Below, in pieces: positions 26,819-35,944 of a DNA stretch of 64,000 nucleotides. Under the pieces are notes generated by a model. That model ran no database searches, was not told the DNA's origin, and saw only the letters and a program-made list of their open reading frames with translations. The translations under genes were made by a program, and so were the position numbers. Position 1 is the first letter of the stretch. Each line of letters opens with the position of its first letter. The DNA comes from Peribacillus huizhouensis (GTDB lineage Bacteria; Bacillota; Bacilli; Bacillales; DSM-1321): contig NZ_JACJHX010000009.1 of the NCBI RefSeq assembly GCF_014138605.1, positions 62,001 to 126,000 of the forward strand, given 5' to 3'.

Positions 26819-27060
26819 TTGAAACTTCAAACAGTGGGATTTTCTTCATCCCACTGTTCGTTTGTCCCGTTCTAATGTCGCTAATACCTTCGCACAGCAT
26901 AGGTAAAGCGACACTAGGAACCTGAAGACTAAGTGCGCCGCTTCCTATAGTCTTTCATCTGAGTAACCAATATCCTTTGGACACAAACTTAGCTTTGAAA
27001 ACCACAAAGGTACGTTTCACTGTATCTCATCTATCGGGCTTTTACTTCGAATAGCGAGAC
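26819..27060 (+). repeat. Family A repeat (A6) between lysE-type gene and mocR
   Basis: Plus-oriented copy: GAAACTTCAAACAGTGGGAT with CATCCCACTGTTCG (hairpin 1), AATGTCGCTAATACC with GGTAAAGCGACACT (hairpin 2), ACTAAGTGCGCCGC, and GGTACGTTTCACTGTATCTC. The 3' part beyond about 27040 diverges. The element separates the operator from mocR. The remaining sequence to 27240 has no gene I can see. Confidence 0.75.
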
Positions 27061-27249
27061 GACTGCTTTAAGGAACGTCTACTAGGATCACTCACGTCTT
27101 CCGAGCAACGTAGACGCTATAACATCCAAAACCATAAGAAGGAATACAGCATCGGGTAGTTTGCTACAGATATTACAGCTAGTGACCTAAGGGGGCTAGG
27201 TTCCGCAATTAAATGAGTTAGTTAGGATAAAGCGAGGTGTGTATTTTTT

Positions 27250-28695
27250 ATGACTGATGAATGGGCATTAAATAAATCGTCTCAGACGCCACTTCACCAA
27301 CAAATATACGAATATATTCAAAGTAAAATCATGAACGGCGAGTGGTCAGTCGGAACTAGAATCCCAACACAACGGGATCTAGCAAAAAAATTTCAAGTGA
27401 ATCGCAGTACGATTGTCTATGCTCTAGGAGAGTTAACTGCCGATGGATTAATCGAGTCAAAAGTAGGAAAAGGAACAATTGTTGTAAATAATACTTGGAG
27501 TATTCTGGCTTCTACTCCACCACCTGATTGGAATAGTTACGTGAAGTCCGGTTCTTATCAGCCAAACATACAAATGATTCAAGAAATCAATAAAGCTGAA
27601 TCGAACCCCAAAATCATTCGACTCGGCACTGGAGAGCTTTCTCACGAATTGTTGCCTGCTGAAAAAATGCAACAAATGTTTCAAAGTCGTTCAAAAATAT
27701 TTTCTTTAGGATATTCTGAACCAAAAGGGAGTATCCATTTAAGAGAATTATTAAGTGAATATTTAAAAGCCAAGGGAATCATAGCGTCTCCTTCTTCGAT
27801 ATTGATAGTTTCAGGGGGGCTACAAGCATTGCAATTAATCTCTTTAGGCTTATTACACCGTGGGTCAACTATTCTTCTCGAAACCCCTTCCTACCTAAAC
27901 TCTGTACATGTCTTTCAATCAGCAGGAATGAACTTACTTGGCATTCCTATGGATCAAGATGGGATTTTAACGGATTCGATAGGTAGGTTCAAAAGGCAGC
28001 ATAACGGAGCTTTACTCTATACCATCCCATCTTTTCATAACCCAACAGGTGTTTTAATGTCTGCAAATAGACGAATAGATTTATTAAATGTTTGTAAAAA
28101 AGACCGGTTACCGATTATCGAGGATGATGTTTATGGGGATTTATGGTTCGAACGTTCGCCACCAATTCCATTAAAAGCTATAGATAACCAGGGGCTTGTC
28201 TTATATATGGGGAGTATGTCTAAAACCGTTGGCCCTGGTTTAAGGATAGGTTGGATTGTAGGACCAGAACCTGTAATCGACCGTTTATCAGATATTAAAA
28301 TGCAAACCGATTATGGCTCAAGTTCATTATCTCAATTTGCCGTAGCTGAGTGGCTATCAAGTGGTTTTTATGATGAACACATCAAGAAGATTAGAGCAGA
28401 ATTAAAATGTCGTAGAGACTTTACTATTGCATTACTACATAAACATTTTCATGATTTAGCAACTTGGAATATGCCTGAAGGCGGTTTTTATATTTGGCTT
28501 TCGATTCAGAAACAAATTTCAATCCGAAAATTATTTGAAAAAGCCTTGAATGAAGGGATTTTATTGAATCCTGGAAATGTATACGATCGAAACGATCAAC
28601 AGCATCTTCGATTGTCTTATAGTTATGCATCGCCCGGCCAACTAAAAAAAGGATTAATAAGACTTTCAGAACTAATTCAGGAGCTTTCTAAATAA
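27250..28695 (+). CDS. MocR/PdxR-family regulator (GntR domain fused to aminotransferase fold)
   Basis: A 481-residue fusion. Residues 1-80 form a GntR winged helix (LHQQIYEYIQSKIMNGEWS, TQRDLAKKFQVNRSTIVYAL). The rest is a fold-type I aminotransferase domain with PLP-binding Lys in GSMSKTVGPGLRIGW and the Asp in IIEDDVYGDLWF. Such proteins sense PLP or an amino acid derivative and activate a neighbouring gene, here probably the divergent LysE-type exporter. The Shine-Dalgarno is GCGAGGTG at fairly long spacing. A bidirectional terminator follows 66 bp after the stop. Confidence 0.9.
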   Translation: MTDEWALNKSSQTPLHQQIYEYIQSKIMNGEWSVGTRIPTQRDLAKKFQVNRSTIVYALGELTADGLIESKVGKGTIVVNNTWSILASTPPPDWNSYVKSGSYQPNIQMIQEINKAESNPKIIRLGTGELSHELLPAEKMQQMFQSRSKIFSLGYSEPKGSIHLRELLSEYLKAKGIIASPSSILIVSGGLQALQLISLGLLHRGSTILLETPSYLNSVHVFQSAGMNLLGIPMDQDGILTDSIGRFKRQHNGALLYTIPSFHNPTGVLMSANRRIDLLNVCKKDRLPIIEDDVYGDLWFERSPPIPLKAIDNQGLVLYMGSMSKTVGPGLRIGWIVGPEPVIDRLSDIKMQTDYGSSSLSQFAVAEWLSSGFYDEHIKKIRAELKCRRDFTIALLHKHFHDLATWNMPEGGFYIWLSIQKQISIRKLFEKALNEGILLNPGNVYDRNDQQHLRLSYSYASPGQLKKGLIRLSELIQELSK

Positions 28696-28760
28696 GTGTA
28701 ATTATTTGATTCTTTCTATGTACTTAACTCCATATAAGTAATGGGAAATTCGGTTTTTAG

Positions 28761-28793
28761 CTGCCAGAACCCCTATTTACTTGGTTCTGGCAG
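28761..28793. terminator. Bidirectional terminator between mocR and add
   Basis: CTGCCAGAACC pairs with GGTTCTGGCAG, followed by TTTAATC on the plus strand and CTAAAAACCG on the minus strand. Confidence 0.75.
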
Positions 28794-28807
28794 TTTAATC
28801 TTCTCCA

Positions 28808-29800
28808 TTATATATACTTTTTCAGCATTTCCTTTGTCTCTAATTCTGCAAAGCATGCTTCAACACTATTTAAATAAATTTGTTTATAATCTTCAAGACT
28901 CATATTAAATTCGTTAAATATTAAATTGCATTCATTCAGCATATTTGTAGCTGATACTGTTCTGTTATCCGTATTAATCGTTACTTTTATTCCATCTTTG
29001 TGAAAATTATAGATTGGATGTTCACGAAAATTATTCACTGCTTTTGTTTGGACATTACTTGTTGGGCACATTTCAAGCACAACTTGTTGTTCCTTAACTA
29101 TATGATATGCTTCATCACAATCTTTAATAAATACGCCATGTCCAATCCTTTCAGCGCCCAAAAGTTTAACAGCCTCTAGTACATTTGTGCCTATTCCAGT
29201 TTCACCAGCATGGATTGTTACTCTATAGCCATATTCTTTAGCTAATCGAATCGGAGCTTCAAAAATTCTGCAAAACCCTTCCTCTTCAGATGCACATAAA
29301 TCGATAGCAACAACTCCCTTTCCAAGGAATTTTTTACCCTTTTCTACGACTTCAAAAGCATGATCTACCGACATCGTTCTCATACATGAAAGTATTAAGT
29401 TTCCTTTTATATCGTATTGATCTTCGGCATCCTTCATTCCATCTAAGACACTTTGTATGATTACTTCTACATCTAATCCTTTTTTTGTGTGGAGTAAAGG
29501 TGCAAATCGAACCTCCATATATTTTACATTTTCCTGTGCAGCATCTTCCAAAAGCTCAAAGGAAATTCTTCTTAAATTTTCTTGTGATTGCATGACTAAA
29601 TTAGGAAGTGCGAATTTTTTCAAATATTCATCAAGAGATTCACATTCTATTGGAGCCGTGAGTTCTCTCTGTATTTCTTCAAGATCAAAAGAAGGAATGC
29701 TGATGCCTTCTCTCTTTGCTATATCAATGACCGTTTCAGGTCTAAGACTACCATCTAAATGGCAATGAAGCTCAATTTTAGGTAACACTGATAATTTCAT
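28808..29800 (-). CDS. add: Adenosine deaminase
   Basis: Zinc hydrolase converting adenosine to inosine in purine salvage. The 330-residue protein carries all metal and catalytic motifs: HCHLDGS (His12, His14), the zinc His with Glu in HAGE, AERIGHG, and NTDN. The ATG at 29800 has a GTGGAGG Shine-Dalgarno. A longer open frame runs upstream but passes through an adenine riboswitch, so it is not coding. The switch and its promoter (29842-30003) imply that adenine turns expression on. I cannot exclude activity on adenine, since family members with either substrate look alike at this level. Confidence 0.93.
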   Translation of the reverse strand: MKLSVLPKIELHCHLDGSLRPETVIDIAKREGISIPSFDLEEIQRELTAPIECESLDEYLKKFALPNLVMQSQENLRRISFELLEDAAQENVKYMEVRFAPLLHTKKGLDVEVIIQSVLDGMKDAEDQYDIKGNLILSCMRTMSVDHAFEVVEKGKKFLGKGVVAIDLCASEEEGFCRIFEAPIRLAKEYGYRVTIHAGETGIGTNVLEAVKLLGAERIGHGVFIKDCDEAYHIVKEQQVVLEMCPTSNVQTKAVNNFREHPIYNFHKDGIKVTINTDNRTVSATNMLNECNLIFNEFNMSLEDYKQIYLNSVEACFAELETKEMLKKYI

Positions 29801-29841
29801 AATAACCTCCACATTTTTTGTTATTTGAGAAGTAAAAGGTA

Positions 29842-29903
29842 AAAAAAAATTCCTGATTACGAAGAAAATACACGTACATGTACCTTCTTCGTAATCAGGA
29901 ATT
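29842..29903 (-). terminator. Riboswitch-controlled terminator before add
   Basis: AATTCCTGATTACGAAGA pairs with TTTCTTCGTAATCAGGAATT and runs into nine or more T on the minus strand. Its 5' arm contains the 3' strands of aptamer helices P1 and P3, so ligand-bound aptamer and terminator are mutually exclusive. Confidence 0.9.
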
Positions 29904-29955
29904 ATCGGTTCCTGGTAGAGACCTCCAAACCGTATCATTGGAGTTATACGAATTT
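29886..29955 (-). ncRNA. Adenine-type purine riboswitch aptamer upstream of add
   Basis: In minus-strand sense: P1 TTCGTA with TACGAA, P2 CTCCAA with TTGGAG around TGATACGG, J2/3 GTCTCTACC, P3 CAGGAA with TTCCTG around CCGATAA, and J3/1 GATTAC. The discriminator base between GA and TA is T (U74 equivalent), which selects adenine; the xpt aptamer in this window has C there. Confidence 0.92.
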
Positions 29956-29974
29956 TTTTCATCACTTTTGTAAA

Positions 29975-30003
29975 AGAATAATAAATTTTATTTTTATTGT
30001 CAA
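29975..30003 (-). promoter_or_regulatory. SigA promoter of the add riboswitch transcript
   Basis: Minus-strand TTGACA (30003-29998), 17-bp spacer, TATTCT (29980-29975), placing the start about 15 bp before the aptamer P1. Confidence 0.8.
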
Positions 30004-30203
30004 GTAGTTCCCTATTTAAACAAAGTTAAGATTATACAAAATGTCAGATAAAGTGCAACTTCTGTATGTGGAGAGATTACAGCCTGTTAAACCTATAAAC
30101 GTAGTTTTAAGACAAAACACCTTTCTTAATAAAGCTCAAAAGGGACAATATTATATCATTATTAAACTTTTTTGAGATAAGAATATAATACTTAAAAAAC
30201 GGA

Positions 30204-31076
30204 CTAAAACTTTGACATTTCCCCTTTGAAAAATCGAATAAATTTATTCGCTTCATTTGTTTCAACTTTTGTTAAGACATAAGTTGAGGATGTAGGTAGA
30301 TGAATATGTTCTGATTTTATTTGAATTAGTTTATTCATTCTTAATTCATCCCTAACCATTGTAAATGGTAAATATGAAATGCCAAGTCCTTGTTCGATAA
30401 ATTGTTTCGTAATTTCTATTTGATTCACTTGCATAGTTCGAACAGTTGGATAAAGACGTTTAATTTCATTCAACAAATTCCGCCAATAGTCAGGATGATT
30501 ATGAGTGATGACCCTGTATTTTTCGAATAGGATTTTTTCATCTTCTAATTTCACTTTATCTTCATTAGGTCCTACTAAAATGACAGGCTCTTCGTGTACA
30601 ATATGGCTCTGTATATTTGTTTGGATCGGCTTGATTCTCGTTAAACCTAAATCTGCTCTTCCCACACTAATTTCCTCACCAATTTCATATGATTTAAGTA
30701 CGTTAATAAATACTTCTATATTTGGGTTTTCATCCATAAAGCGACGTAATATGGCAGGCAATACAGATGAGGCTATTTGTGGTGCTGTCGCAATTATTAG
30801 CTTATGATTGTATCCTTGTTTCCATGATTCAAAATCGGCTAATCCTTTTTCGTATTTTTCGACTATTTCTCTTGCGTATGGAAGATAATGTAGACCCGCT
30901 GAAGTAAGTGAAATTTTTTTTCCATTTCGATCGAATAATTCAATGTTCAGGTTCTCTTCTAGTCTCTTTATATGTTTCGTTATAGCGGGCTGTGTTAGAA
31001 AAAGTTCTTCCGAAGTTTTGCGAAAATTTTCGTACTTTGCTGCAATGATAAATGTTTTGAGCCATTTAATCTCCAT
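30204..31076 (-). CDS. LysR-family transcriptional regulator
   Basis: A 290-residue LTTR with the N-terminal winged helix (FRKTSEELFLTQPAITKHIKRLE) and a periplasmic-binding-type effector domain (LIIATAPQIASSVLPAILRRF). The effector is unknown. It is divergent from a methyltransferase gene at 31210, a plausible target. The start region is odd: eight bases upstream of the ATG lies an uninterrupted run of twelve G (minus strand), which also serves as Shine-Dalgarno. Length change in this run could alter translation; see Findings. Confidence 0.9.
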   Translation of the reverse strand: MEIKWLKTFIIAAKYENFRKTSEELFLTQPAITKHIKRLEENLNIELFDRNGKKISLTSAGLHYLPYAREIVEKYEKGLADFESWKQGYNHKLIIATAPQIASSVLPAILRRFMDENPNIEVFINVLKSYEIGEEISVGRADLGLTRIKPIQTNIQSHIVHEEPVILVGPNEDKVKLEDEKILFEKYRVITHNHPDYWRNLLNEIKRLYPTVRTMQVNQIEITKQFIEQGLGISYLPFTMVRDELRMNKLIQIKSEHIHLPTSSTYVLTKVETNEANKFIRFFKGEMSKF

Positions 31077-31084
31077 GGATTTCT

Positions 31085-31096
31085 CCCCCCCCCCCC
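31085..31096 (-). promoter_or_regulatory. G12 homopolymer at the lysR ribosome binding site
   Basis: Twelve consecutive G on the minus strand, followed by AGAAATCC and the ATG. It is the only such run I noticed in the window. Confidence 0.7.
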
Positions 31097-31209
31097 GTAA
31101 TAACAGTTCGTTATTAATTTCCTCATTTTTCGTTAATATCCATTATTTATTCTCTAAAGTATAATCTATTTAACAGAAATATACAGCCAATTAAAAGGAG
31201 CGAGTAACT

Positions 31210-31983
31210 ATGGGGAAAGTGCCAAGTGCCCAGGACAGTTGGAATGCCAATTTATATGATCGTAAACATTCATTTGTAACAGAATATGGGAATCGTTTAA
31301 TTGAATTATTAGCTCCAAAAGCAGGTGAGAAGATTCTAGACCTCGGTTGCGGAACAGGAGATTTGGTAAAGAAATTACATGATTACAAAGTGGATGTTGT
31401 TGGTGTAGATCAATCAAAAAATATGGTAATGCAAGCAAAAAATAAGTACCCAACGCTTAAGTTTTTTGTGCAAGATGCAACAAACTTAGAATACAAGAAC
31501 GAATTTGATGCGGTTTTCTCTAATGCCACACTTCATTGGGTAAAACAGCCTAAACAAGCACTAAATTGCATTTATAACAGTTTAAGAGAAGACGGTAGGT
31601 TTATCGCAGAATTCGGAGGTAAAGGAAACGTTAAAACAATAACCGATGAGATGATTAATCAATTCAAAGAAAGTGGAATAAGTTATCAAACGGCAAATTT
31701 TCCATGGTATTTCCCGAGCATTGCTGAGTATTCAACTTTAATGGAAGAAGCAGGATTTAAAGTAACCTTTGCCGAGCACTTTGCTAGACCAACTCGACTA
31801 GATGGAGATGATGGATTAAAGAACTGGATGAATATGTTCGGAAGTGAGATGTTTGAAGGGATAGATCAAAATAAAAAAGAGGATATTATCACACAAGTTG
31901 AGATTCATTTAAAACCAATTATATATATAGATGATCATTGGATCGCTGACTACAAAAGGATTCGTATAATTGGAATAAAGTGA
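31210..31983 (+). CDS. Class I SAM-dependent methyltransferase (trans-aconitate methyltransferase-like)
   Basis: A 257-residue methyltransferase: motif I ILDLGCGTGDLVKKL, acidic residue in VVGVDQSKNMV, VQDATNLEYKNEFDAVFSNATLHW typical of the Tam/UbiE group, and a C-terminal FPWYFPSIAEYSTLMEEAGF substrate cap also seen in Tam-like enzymes. The substrate is not determined. AAAAGGAG precedes the ATG. It is divergent from the LysR gene and immediately followed by a family A repeat whose first base follows the stop codon. Confidence 0.87.
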   Translation: MGKVPSAQDSWNANLYDRKHSFVTEYGNRLIELLAPKAGEKILDLGCGTGDLVKKLHDYKVDVVGVDQSKNMVMQAKNKYPTLKFFVQDATNLEYKNEFDAVFSNATLHWVKQPKQALNCIYNSLREDGRFIAEFGGKGNVKTITDEMINQFKESGISYQTANFPWYFPSIAEYSTLMEEAGFKVTFAEHFARPTRLDGDDGLKNWMNMFGSEMFEGIDQNKKEDIITQVEIHLKPIIYIDDHWIADYKRIRIIGIK

Positions 31984-32294
31984 AACTTCAATCTGTCTGG
32001 GGCTTCATCCCCCACTGATTGTTTGTCCCGTTCTACTATTGCTAAGATCTTCGCATTCGCTTCGATCAATCGACAGTACGATCTAAGGATTAATGAATCA
32101 CAGACTAAGTACGCCGCGTCCATTAGTCTATCGTCTACGTGACCCATATACTGCGGGCGCAAACTTACCTTTGAATACCACAAAGGTAAGTTTCACTGAA
32201 TCTCACCCTTTACGGGCAGTTTGATTCCCCACCTCTCTTCTTTTAGCATACTCAGAATCTCGAGGTAGCGGTCTTACTGTCCGTTAAGAGTGGG
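31979..32294 (+). repeat. Family A repeat, near-complete (A7)
   Basis: It starts AAAGTGAAACTTCAATCTG overlapping the stop of the methyltransferase gene. Visible stems: CTGGGGCTTCATCCCCCACTG region, ATTGCTAAGATC...CGACAGTACG, CAGACTAAGTACGCCGCG with TAGTCTATCGTCTACGTG, AAACTTACCTTTG with CAAAGGTAAGTTT, and the closing GGCAGTTTGATTCCCC with GGTCTTACTGTCC. Confidence 0.85.
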
Positions 32295-32370
32295 ATAAAA
32301 GACTAGACAAGGATAGCTTCTTTCTTTGTTCCACCCATTTTGCTTTAACAGTGATTAAAAGAAGAAATTG

Positions 32371-32411
32371 AAACAACCTGAGTCCTATTTGGATAAGAAC
32401 TCAGGTTGTTT
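32371..32411. terminator. Hairpin terminator between methyltransferase and stress-protein genes
   Basis: AAACAACCTGAGT pairs with ACTCAGGTTGTTT and has T-rich or A-rich flanks on both sides. It ends 87 bp from the stop of the minus-strand gene. Confidence 0.7.
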
Positions 32412-32497
32412 AGTTTCTGCCAGAACCGATTTCAGCGTCCAAACATGTTAGTCGCTTAAAACTTTTTTGATTTTTTAGCATCAACAATCATGTTAGA

Positions 32498-32944
32498 TTA
32501 GTTACGTTTCTCTTCCTTATGAACCATCACTAAAATCCTTCCAGTTTCTAAATCGTTCTGATACATCTTAGCTTCTTTTTCCGAGATACCATGAGCATTT
32601 AGAGCAGGTAGCAATCCTCCAGCACCGCTTGCCGCACCAGCTACCGCACCAGCAAGTGTAGTAAATATTGGACCAATAGCTAGAATAGGGCCGAATCCAG
32701 GAATCGCCAACGCACTTAACCCGATAAACAGACCTGTAAGACCAATTGCCCCTCCCGTTGTTGCACCTGCAATCATACCGCGGCTTGCTTTGGGTACTAT
32801 CTCTTCTCCATGGTCTTTGATTTTATCGATATGTTTAGCTACGATTGAAATCTCATTATCTGAATATCCCTTTTCTTTAAGAGTTTTAATTGCTTGTACC
32901 GCTTGTTCTTCTGTTTCATATACGCCTATTACTCGATTATCCAT
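32498..32944 (-). CDS. General stress protein, YflT/GSP17M-like
   Basis: A 148-residue protein with an N-terminal YflT-like domain (NRVIGVYETEEQAVQAIKTLKEKGYSDNEI-type fold; residues 1-45). A long Gly/Ala-rich hydrophobic middle follows (about 58-115), predicted to form a membrane hairpin, then a short soluble C-terminus EKEAKMYQNDLETGRILVMV. Paralogues in Bacillus belong to the SigB general stress regulon. A SigB-type promoter is visible upstream (32979-33004). The Shine-Dalgarno AAAGGAGA is strong. The biochemical function of the family is unknown. Confidence 0.85.
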   Translation of the reverse strand: MDNRVIGVYETEEQAVQAIKTLKEKGYSDNEISIVAKHIDKIKDHGEEIVPKASRGMIAGATTGGAIGLTGLFIGLSALAIPGFGPILAIGPIFTTLAGAVAGAASGAGGLLPALNAHGISEKEAKMYQNDLETGRILVMVHKEEKRN

Positions 32945-32978
32945 ATGTGAGTCTCCTTTACTGATCTATACCAATTGA

Positions 32979-33004
32979 ATACCCTCTTAATTGATAAATT
33001 AATC
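32979..33004 (-). promoter_or_regulatory. SigB-type promoter of the YflT-like gene
   Basis: Minus strand GATTAA (33004-32999), 14-bp spacer, GGGTAT (32984-32979); consensus is GTTTAA-N13-15-GGGTAT. It ends 34 bp before the start codon. Confidence 0.7.
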
Positions 33005-33045
33005 ATGGTTTGATTAATCGGACCAGTATTATAGAGCTTATGTTA

Positions 33046-34293
33046 TCAGGATCTTATTTGCCCCTGACCATATATGAAATATTTTGTTGAAGTCAGTGCT
33101 GGCAGCCCCATCGGCCCTCTAGCATGAAGCTTTTGAGTACTAATTCCGATTTCAGCACCGTAGCCAAATTCAAACCCGTCTGTAAAGCGAGTAGATGCAT
33201 TATGATACACAGCAGCCGCATCAACATTTGTTAAAAAGAACTTTGCTGCGACTTTATCATTTGTAAGAATTGCTTCTGAATGTTTTGTGCCATAAGTATT
33301 AATATGCTGGACAGCTTCTAATACATTGGCAACCGTTTTAACGCTGAGTGATAAGTCTAAGTATTCAGTAGACCAATCCGCTTCTGTCGCTTGGTTAACT
33401 TCAGGATAATGCGCTAGAACTTTATTATCACCAAATAATCTGATACCAGTATCATGTAACAATTTCAACAATTCTTTCCCATGAAGCTCTAACCATTTTT
33501 CTTGAATAACAAGGCTTTCCACAGCATTACATACTGATGGACGCTGAGTTTTTGCATTTACAATGATCTCTGTTGCCATCGCGAAATCCGCGCTTTCATC
33601 AAGATAAATATGACAGTTTCCTGCACCAGTTTCGAGCACAGGTACTGTTGATTCTCTTACAACTGTGTCAATCAGATTTTTACTGCCCCTAGGTATTAAC
33701 ACATCTAAATATTCACTTGCATGGAAAAGCTCTTTTGCTGTTTCTCTGCTTGTGTCTTCTATTAATTGTACAGCATCTACTGGTAGTTTCGTATTTTTCA
33801 ATGCCTGATGTATGACCTTTATGATCGCTTGATTAGAATGCTGTGCTGAAGAGCTTCCACGTAAAATGACCGCATTTCCCGTTTTTAAAGAAAGAGTTGC
33901 TGCATCAATCGTTACATTCGGTCTAGCTTCATAGATCATTCCGATAACACCAAGAGGAACTCGTTCTTTTTTTATTAACAGACCATTCTCTTTTTCTATC
34001 GTTTCTAATGTTTCGCCAATTGGGTCAGGAAGTTCAATCAACAATTGAATCGCCTCTGCCATTGCCATAATGCGCTTTTCATCTAACATTATGCGGTCAA
34101 GCACCGCAGTAGTTAAGCCATTTTCACTTCCTACTTCCAAATCTTTCTTATTCTCCATCATTATATAGGATTGTTCAGCGATTAACTGTTTAGCAATCAT
34201 TGCTAACGCTTCATTTTTTTCAATCGTTGATACATTGACCATTTGATAACTCGCGGCTTTGGCTCGAATTCCTTTTTCAGCAATTTCACCCAT
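33046..34293 (-). CDS. proA: Glutamate-5-semialdehyde dehydrogenase (gamma-glutamyl phosphate reductase)
   Basis: NADPH-dependent reduction of gamma-glutamyl phosphate, the second step of proline synthesis. The 415-residue aldehyde-dehydrogenase-fold protein has the catalytic Cys in [12 protein letters not shown], the [17 protein letters not shown] cofactor region, and [11 protein letters not shown]. The C-terminal [17 protein letters not shown] is typical. It is coupled to proB by TAATG with the Shine-Dalgarno AAGGAGG inside the proB 3' end. Confidence 0.97.
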   Translation of the reverse strand: MGEIAEKGIRAKAASYQMVNVSTIEKNEALAMIAKQLIAEQSYIMMENKKDLEVGSENGLTTAVLDRIMLDEKRIMAMAEAIQLLIELPDPIGETLETIEKENGLLIKKERVPLGVIGMIYEARPNVTIDAATLSLKTGNAVILRGSSSAQHSNQAIIKVIHQALKNTKLPVDAVQLIEDTSRETAKELFHASEYLDVLIPRGSKNLIDTVVRESTVPVLETGAGNCHIYLDESADFAMATEIIVNAKTQRPSVCNAVESLVIQEKWLELHGKELLKLLHDTGIRLFGDNKVLAHYPEVNQATEADWSTEYLDLSLSVKTVANVLEAVQHINTYGTKHSEAILTNDKVAAKFFLTNVDAAAVYHNASTRFTDGFEFGYGAEIGISTQKLHARGPMGLPALTSTKYFIYGQGQIRS

Positions 34294-35393
34294 TATTTTT
34301 CCTCCTTAATTTTTACCCATTTATCTCGATGAATCACTTCGATAGCTGGAAAAACGATCTCATTACTTCTTTTACCCATGACTGCTTTTAATTCGTTTTC
34401 CGAATAGAGCACTTCGCCTTTTCCAAGTAAGCCTAATGATCCATATACCTCAACTACATCGCCTTTATCAAAGCTGCCAATCATTTTATAAATACCAGCT
34501 GGAAGCAGACTACTACCTTTTTTAACTAACGCTTCTTCTGCGCCTTCATCAACAAATAAAGCACCTGAAACATGGGAATGAAAAGAAATCCATTGTTTGC
34601 TTCTCGCAATTGTAGGGAGCGCACCTTTGCCAATATAGGTGCCATCTCCGTTTCCATCAATAATACTTTTTAGTTTATCACTGCCTTCACCAGTTCCTAT
34701 AAAGACCTTTACCCCTAATGATAGAGCCGTCTTAGCAGCATGGAGCTTGGACTTCATTCCACCAGTGCCAACCTTTGAATCTGATTCTCCTCCAAGCATC
34801 ATGAACTCAGCGGTCACTTTTTCCAGATAATCAATTCGTTTGGCATCATCTTGTTTATTCGGATTCGCGTCATATAATCCATTAATATCTGTCAAGATGA
34901 CAAGTTGATCCGCATGTACTAGTCCGCTTACTAGAGCAGATAGCATGTCATTATCTCCAAAGGTAAGTTCTTCGATTGAAACGGTATCATTTTCATTAAT
35001 AATCGGCAAAATTCCTCTACTAAGTAATTCCGTTAAAGTTTCAGAAGCATTGCGATAACGACTTTTATTGGAAAAATCAGTTCTTGTTAATAAAATTTGT
35101 GCAGGTATGATTCCATATTCACTAAACTGTTCGTTATACGACTGGATAAGTACACTTTGACCTACAGCAGCTGCAGCTTGCTTTCCTTTTAAAGTAACGG
35201 GGCGTGAAGAATAGCCCAACTTGCGAAAACCAGCCGCAACAGCTCCAGAAGATACTAATAATACCTCATGTCCAGCTTCCTTCAACTTAGCAATGGCTGC
35301 TGTATGATCCGATATTTTTTCCTGATCAATTTGCCCTTTATTATTTGTTAAAGAACTGCTGCCGATTTTCACAACGATCCGCTTTTTTTGCAT
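34293..35393 (-). CDS. proB: Glutamate 5-kinase
   Basis: Phosphorylates glutamate to gamma-glutamyl phosphate, the first and feedback-controlled step of proline synthesis. It has 366 residues: an amino acid kinase domain ([57 protein letters not shown]) followed by a C-terminal PUA domain from about residue 275 that many ProB enzymes carry. The ATG at 35393 has GGAGG; an upstream ATG overlaps this site and is rejected. The proBA operon is preceded by a proline-type T-box. Confidence 0.97.
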   Translation of the reverse strand: MQKKRIVVKIGSSSLTNNKGQIDQEKISDHTAAIAKLKEAGHEVLLVSSGAVAAGFRKLGYSSRPVTLKGKQAAAAVGQSVLIQSYNEQFSEYGIIPAQILLTRTDFSNKSRYRNASETLTELLSRGILPIINENDTVSIEELTFGDNDMLSALVSGLVHADQLVILTDINGLYDANPNKQDDAKRIDYLEKVTAEFMMLGGESDSKVGTGGMKSKLHAAKTALSLGVKVFIGTGEGSDKLKSIIDGNGDGTYIGKGALPTIARSKQWISFHSHVSGALFVDEGAEEALVKKGSSLLPAGIYKMIGSFDKGDVVEVYGSLGLLGKGEVLYSENELKAVMGKRSNEIVFPAIEVIHRDKWVKIKEEK

Positions 35394-35417
35394 GAGAATT
35401 GCCTCCATAAATTATCA

Positions 35418-35665
35418 TTTATGCATAAAAAAACCCTTCTCATCCTCTAAGAAAGGACGAAAAGGGTTAGTTTCCGTGGTACCACCTTTGTTGAATGCTT
35501 TATTTTGCATCCCACTTTTCTTGTTAACGCCAAGGATACGCCCGGGGTTCTCCCAGGACTCCAGAAGCAGGTTCAATGGTTCATTGTGACGGGATTCTCA
35601 GCACCCTCCCGCTCTCTGACACAATAAATGACATTTACTAATCCTCTATCTTCGTTCAAGTTTTT
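35418..35665 (-). ncRNA. T-box leader of proBA, proline specifier
   Basis: The minus strand shows the T-box AAGGTGGTACCACGG (35489-35475). A terminator follows (AACCCTTTTCGTCC...GGATGAGAAGGGTTTTTTT, 35468-35427). The Stem I apical segment is AGAGAGCGGGAGGGTGCTGAG. The specifier region reads TTGAACCTGCTTCTGG, with CCT (Pro) at 35571-35569. The specifier fits the proline genes downstream. Uncharged tRNA-Pro would prevent termination. Confidence 0.92.
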
Positions 35666-35727
35666 ATTAAGTATGCAAAAAAATTAGATAATTGTCAATA
35701 GATAATGAGAAAGTAGTACCACCACAT

Positions 35728-35907
35728 TTATGTTAGAAGCTTGTTTCCTACTTTTCGCAGTTGCTCGCCAACTGTACACTGAGAAATACAAAATTTATGA
35801 GCAAATCTTCTACCTTTTTCTTTTTTAAATTGTTTATGGACAAAACATCCTTTGCACTGATGTTCTAAAATTTCTTGCACATCATTATATAATTCATTCC
35901 TTTTCAT
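35728..35907 (-). CDS. ypeQ: Small zinc-finger protein YpeQ
   Basis: A 59-residue protein with the pattern CKGCFVHKQFKKEKGRRFAH plus KFCISQC, giving a Cys-X2-Cys and Cys-X3-Cys set with basic intervening residues. It matches YpeQ-type zinc-finger proteins in size and position next to ypeP. The ATG at 35907 has the Shine-Dalgarno AAGGAG; the open frame extends further upstream but overlaps ypeP and lacks a site. The function is unknown; a nucleic-acid-binding role is inference. Confidence 0.85.
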   Translation of the reverse strand: MKRNELYNDVQEILEHQCKGCFVHKQFKKEKGRRFAHKFCISQCTVGEQLRKVGNKLLT

Positions 35908-35944
35908 CTTGTCTACTCCTTCTTTACTTTTAAAACAATAGATC

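Noticed and set aside
29801-29965. 55-codon N-terminal extension of adenosine deaminase
   Set aside because: It would read through the riboswitch aptamer and terminator; the ATG at 29800 has a proper ribosome site and the usual family N-terminus.
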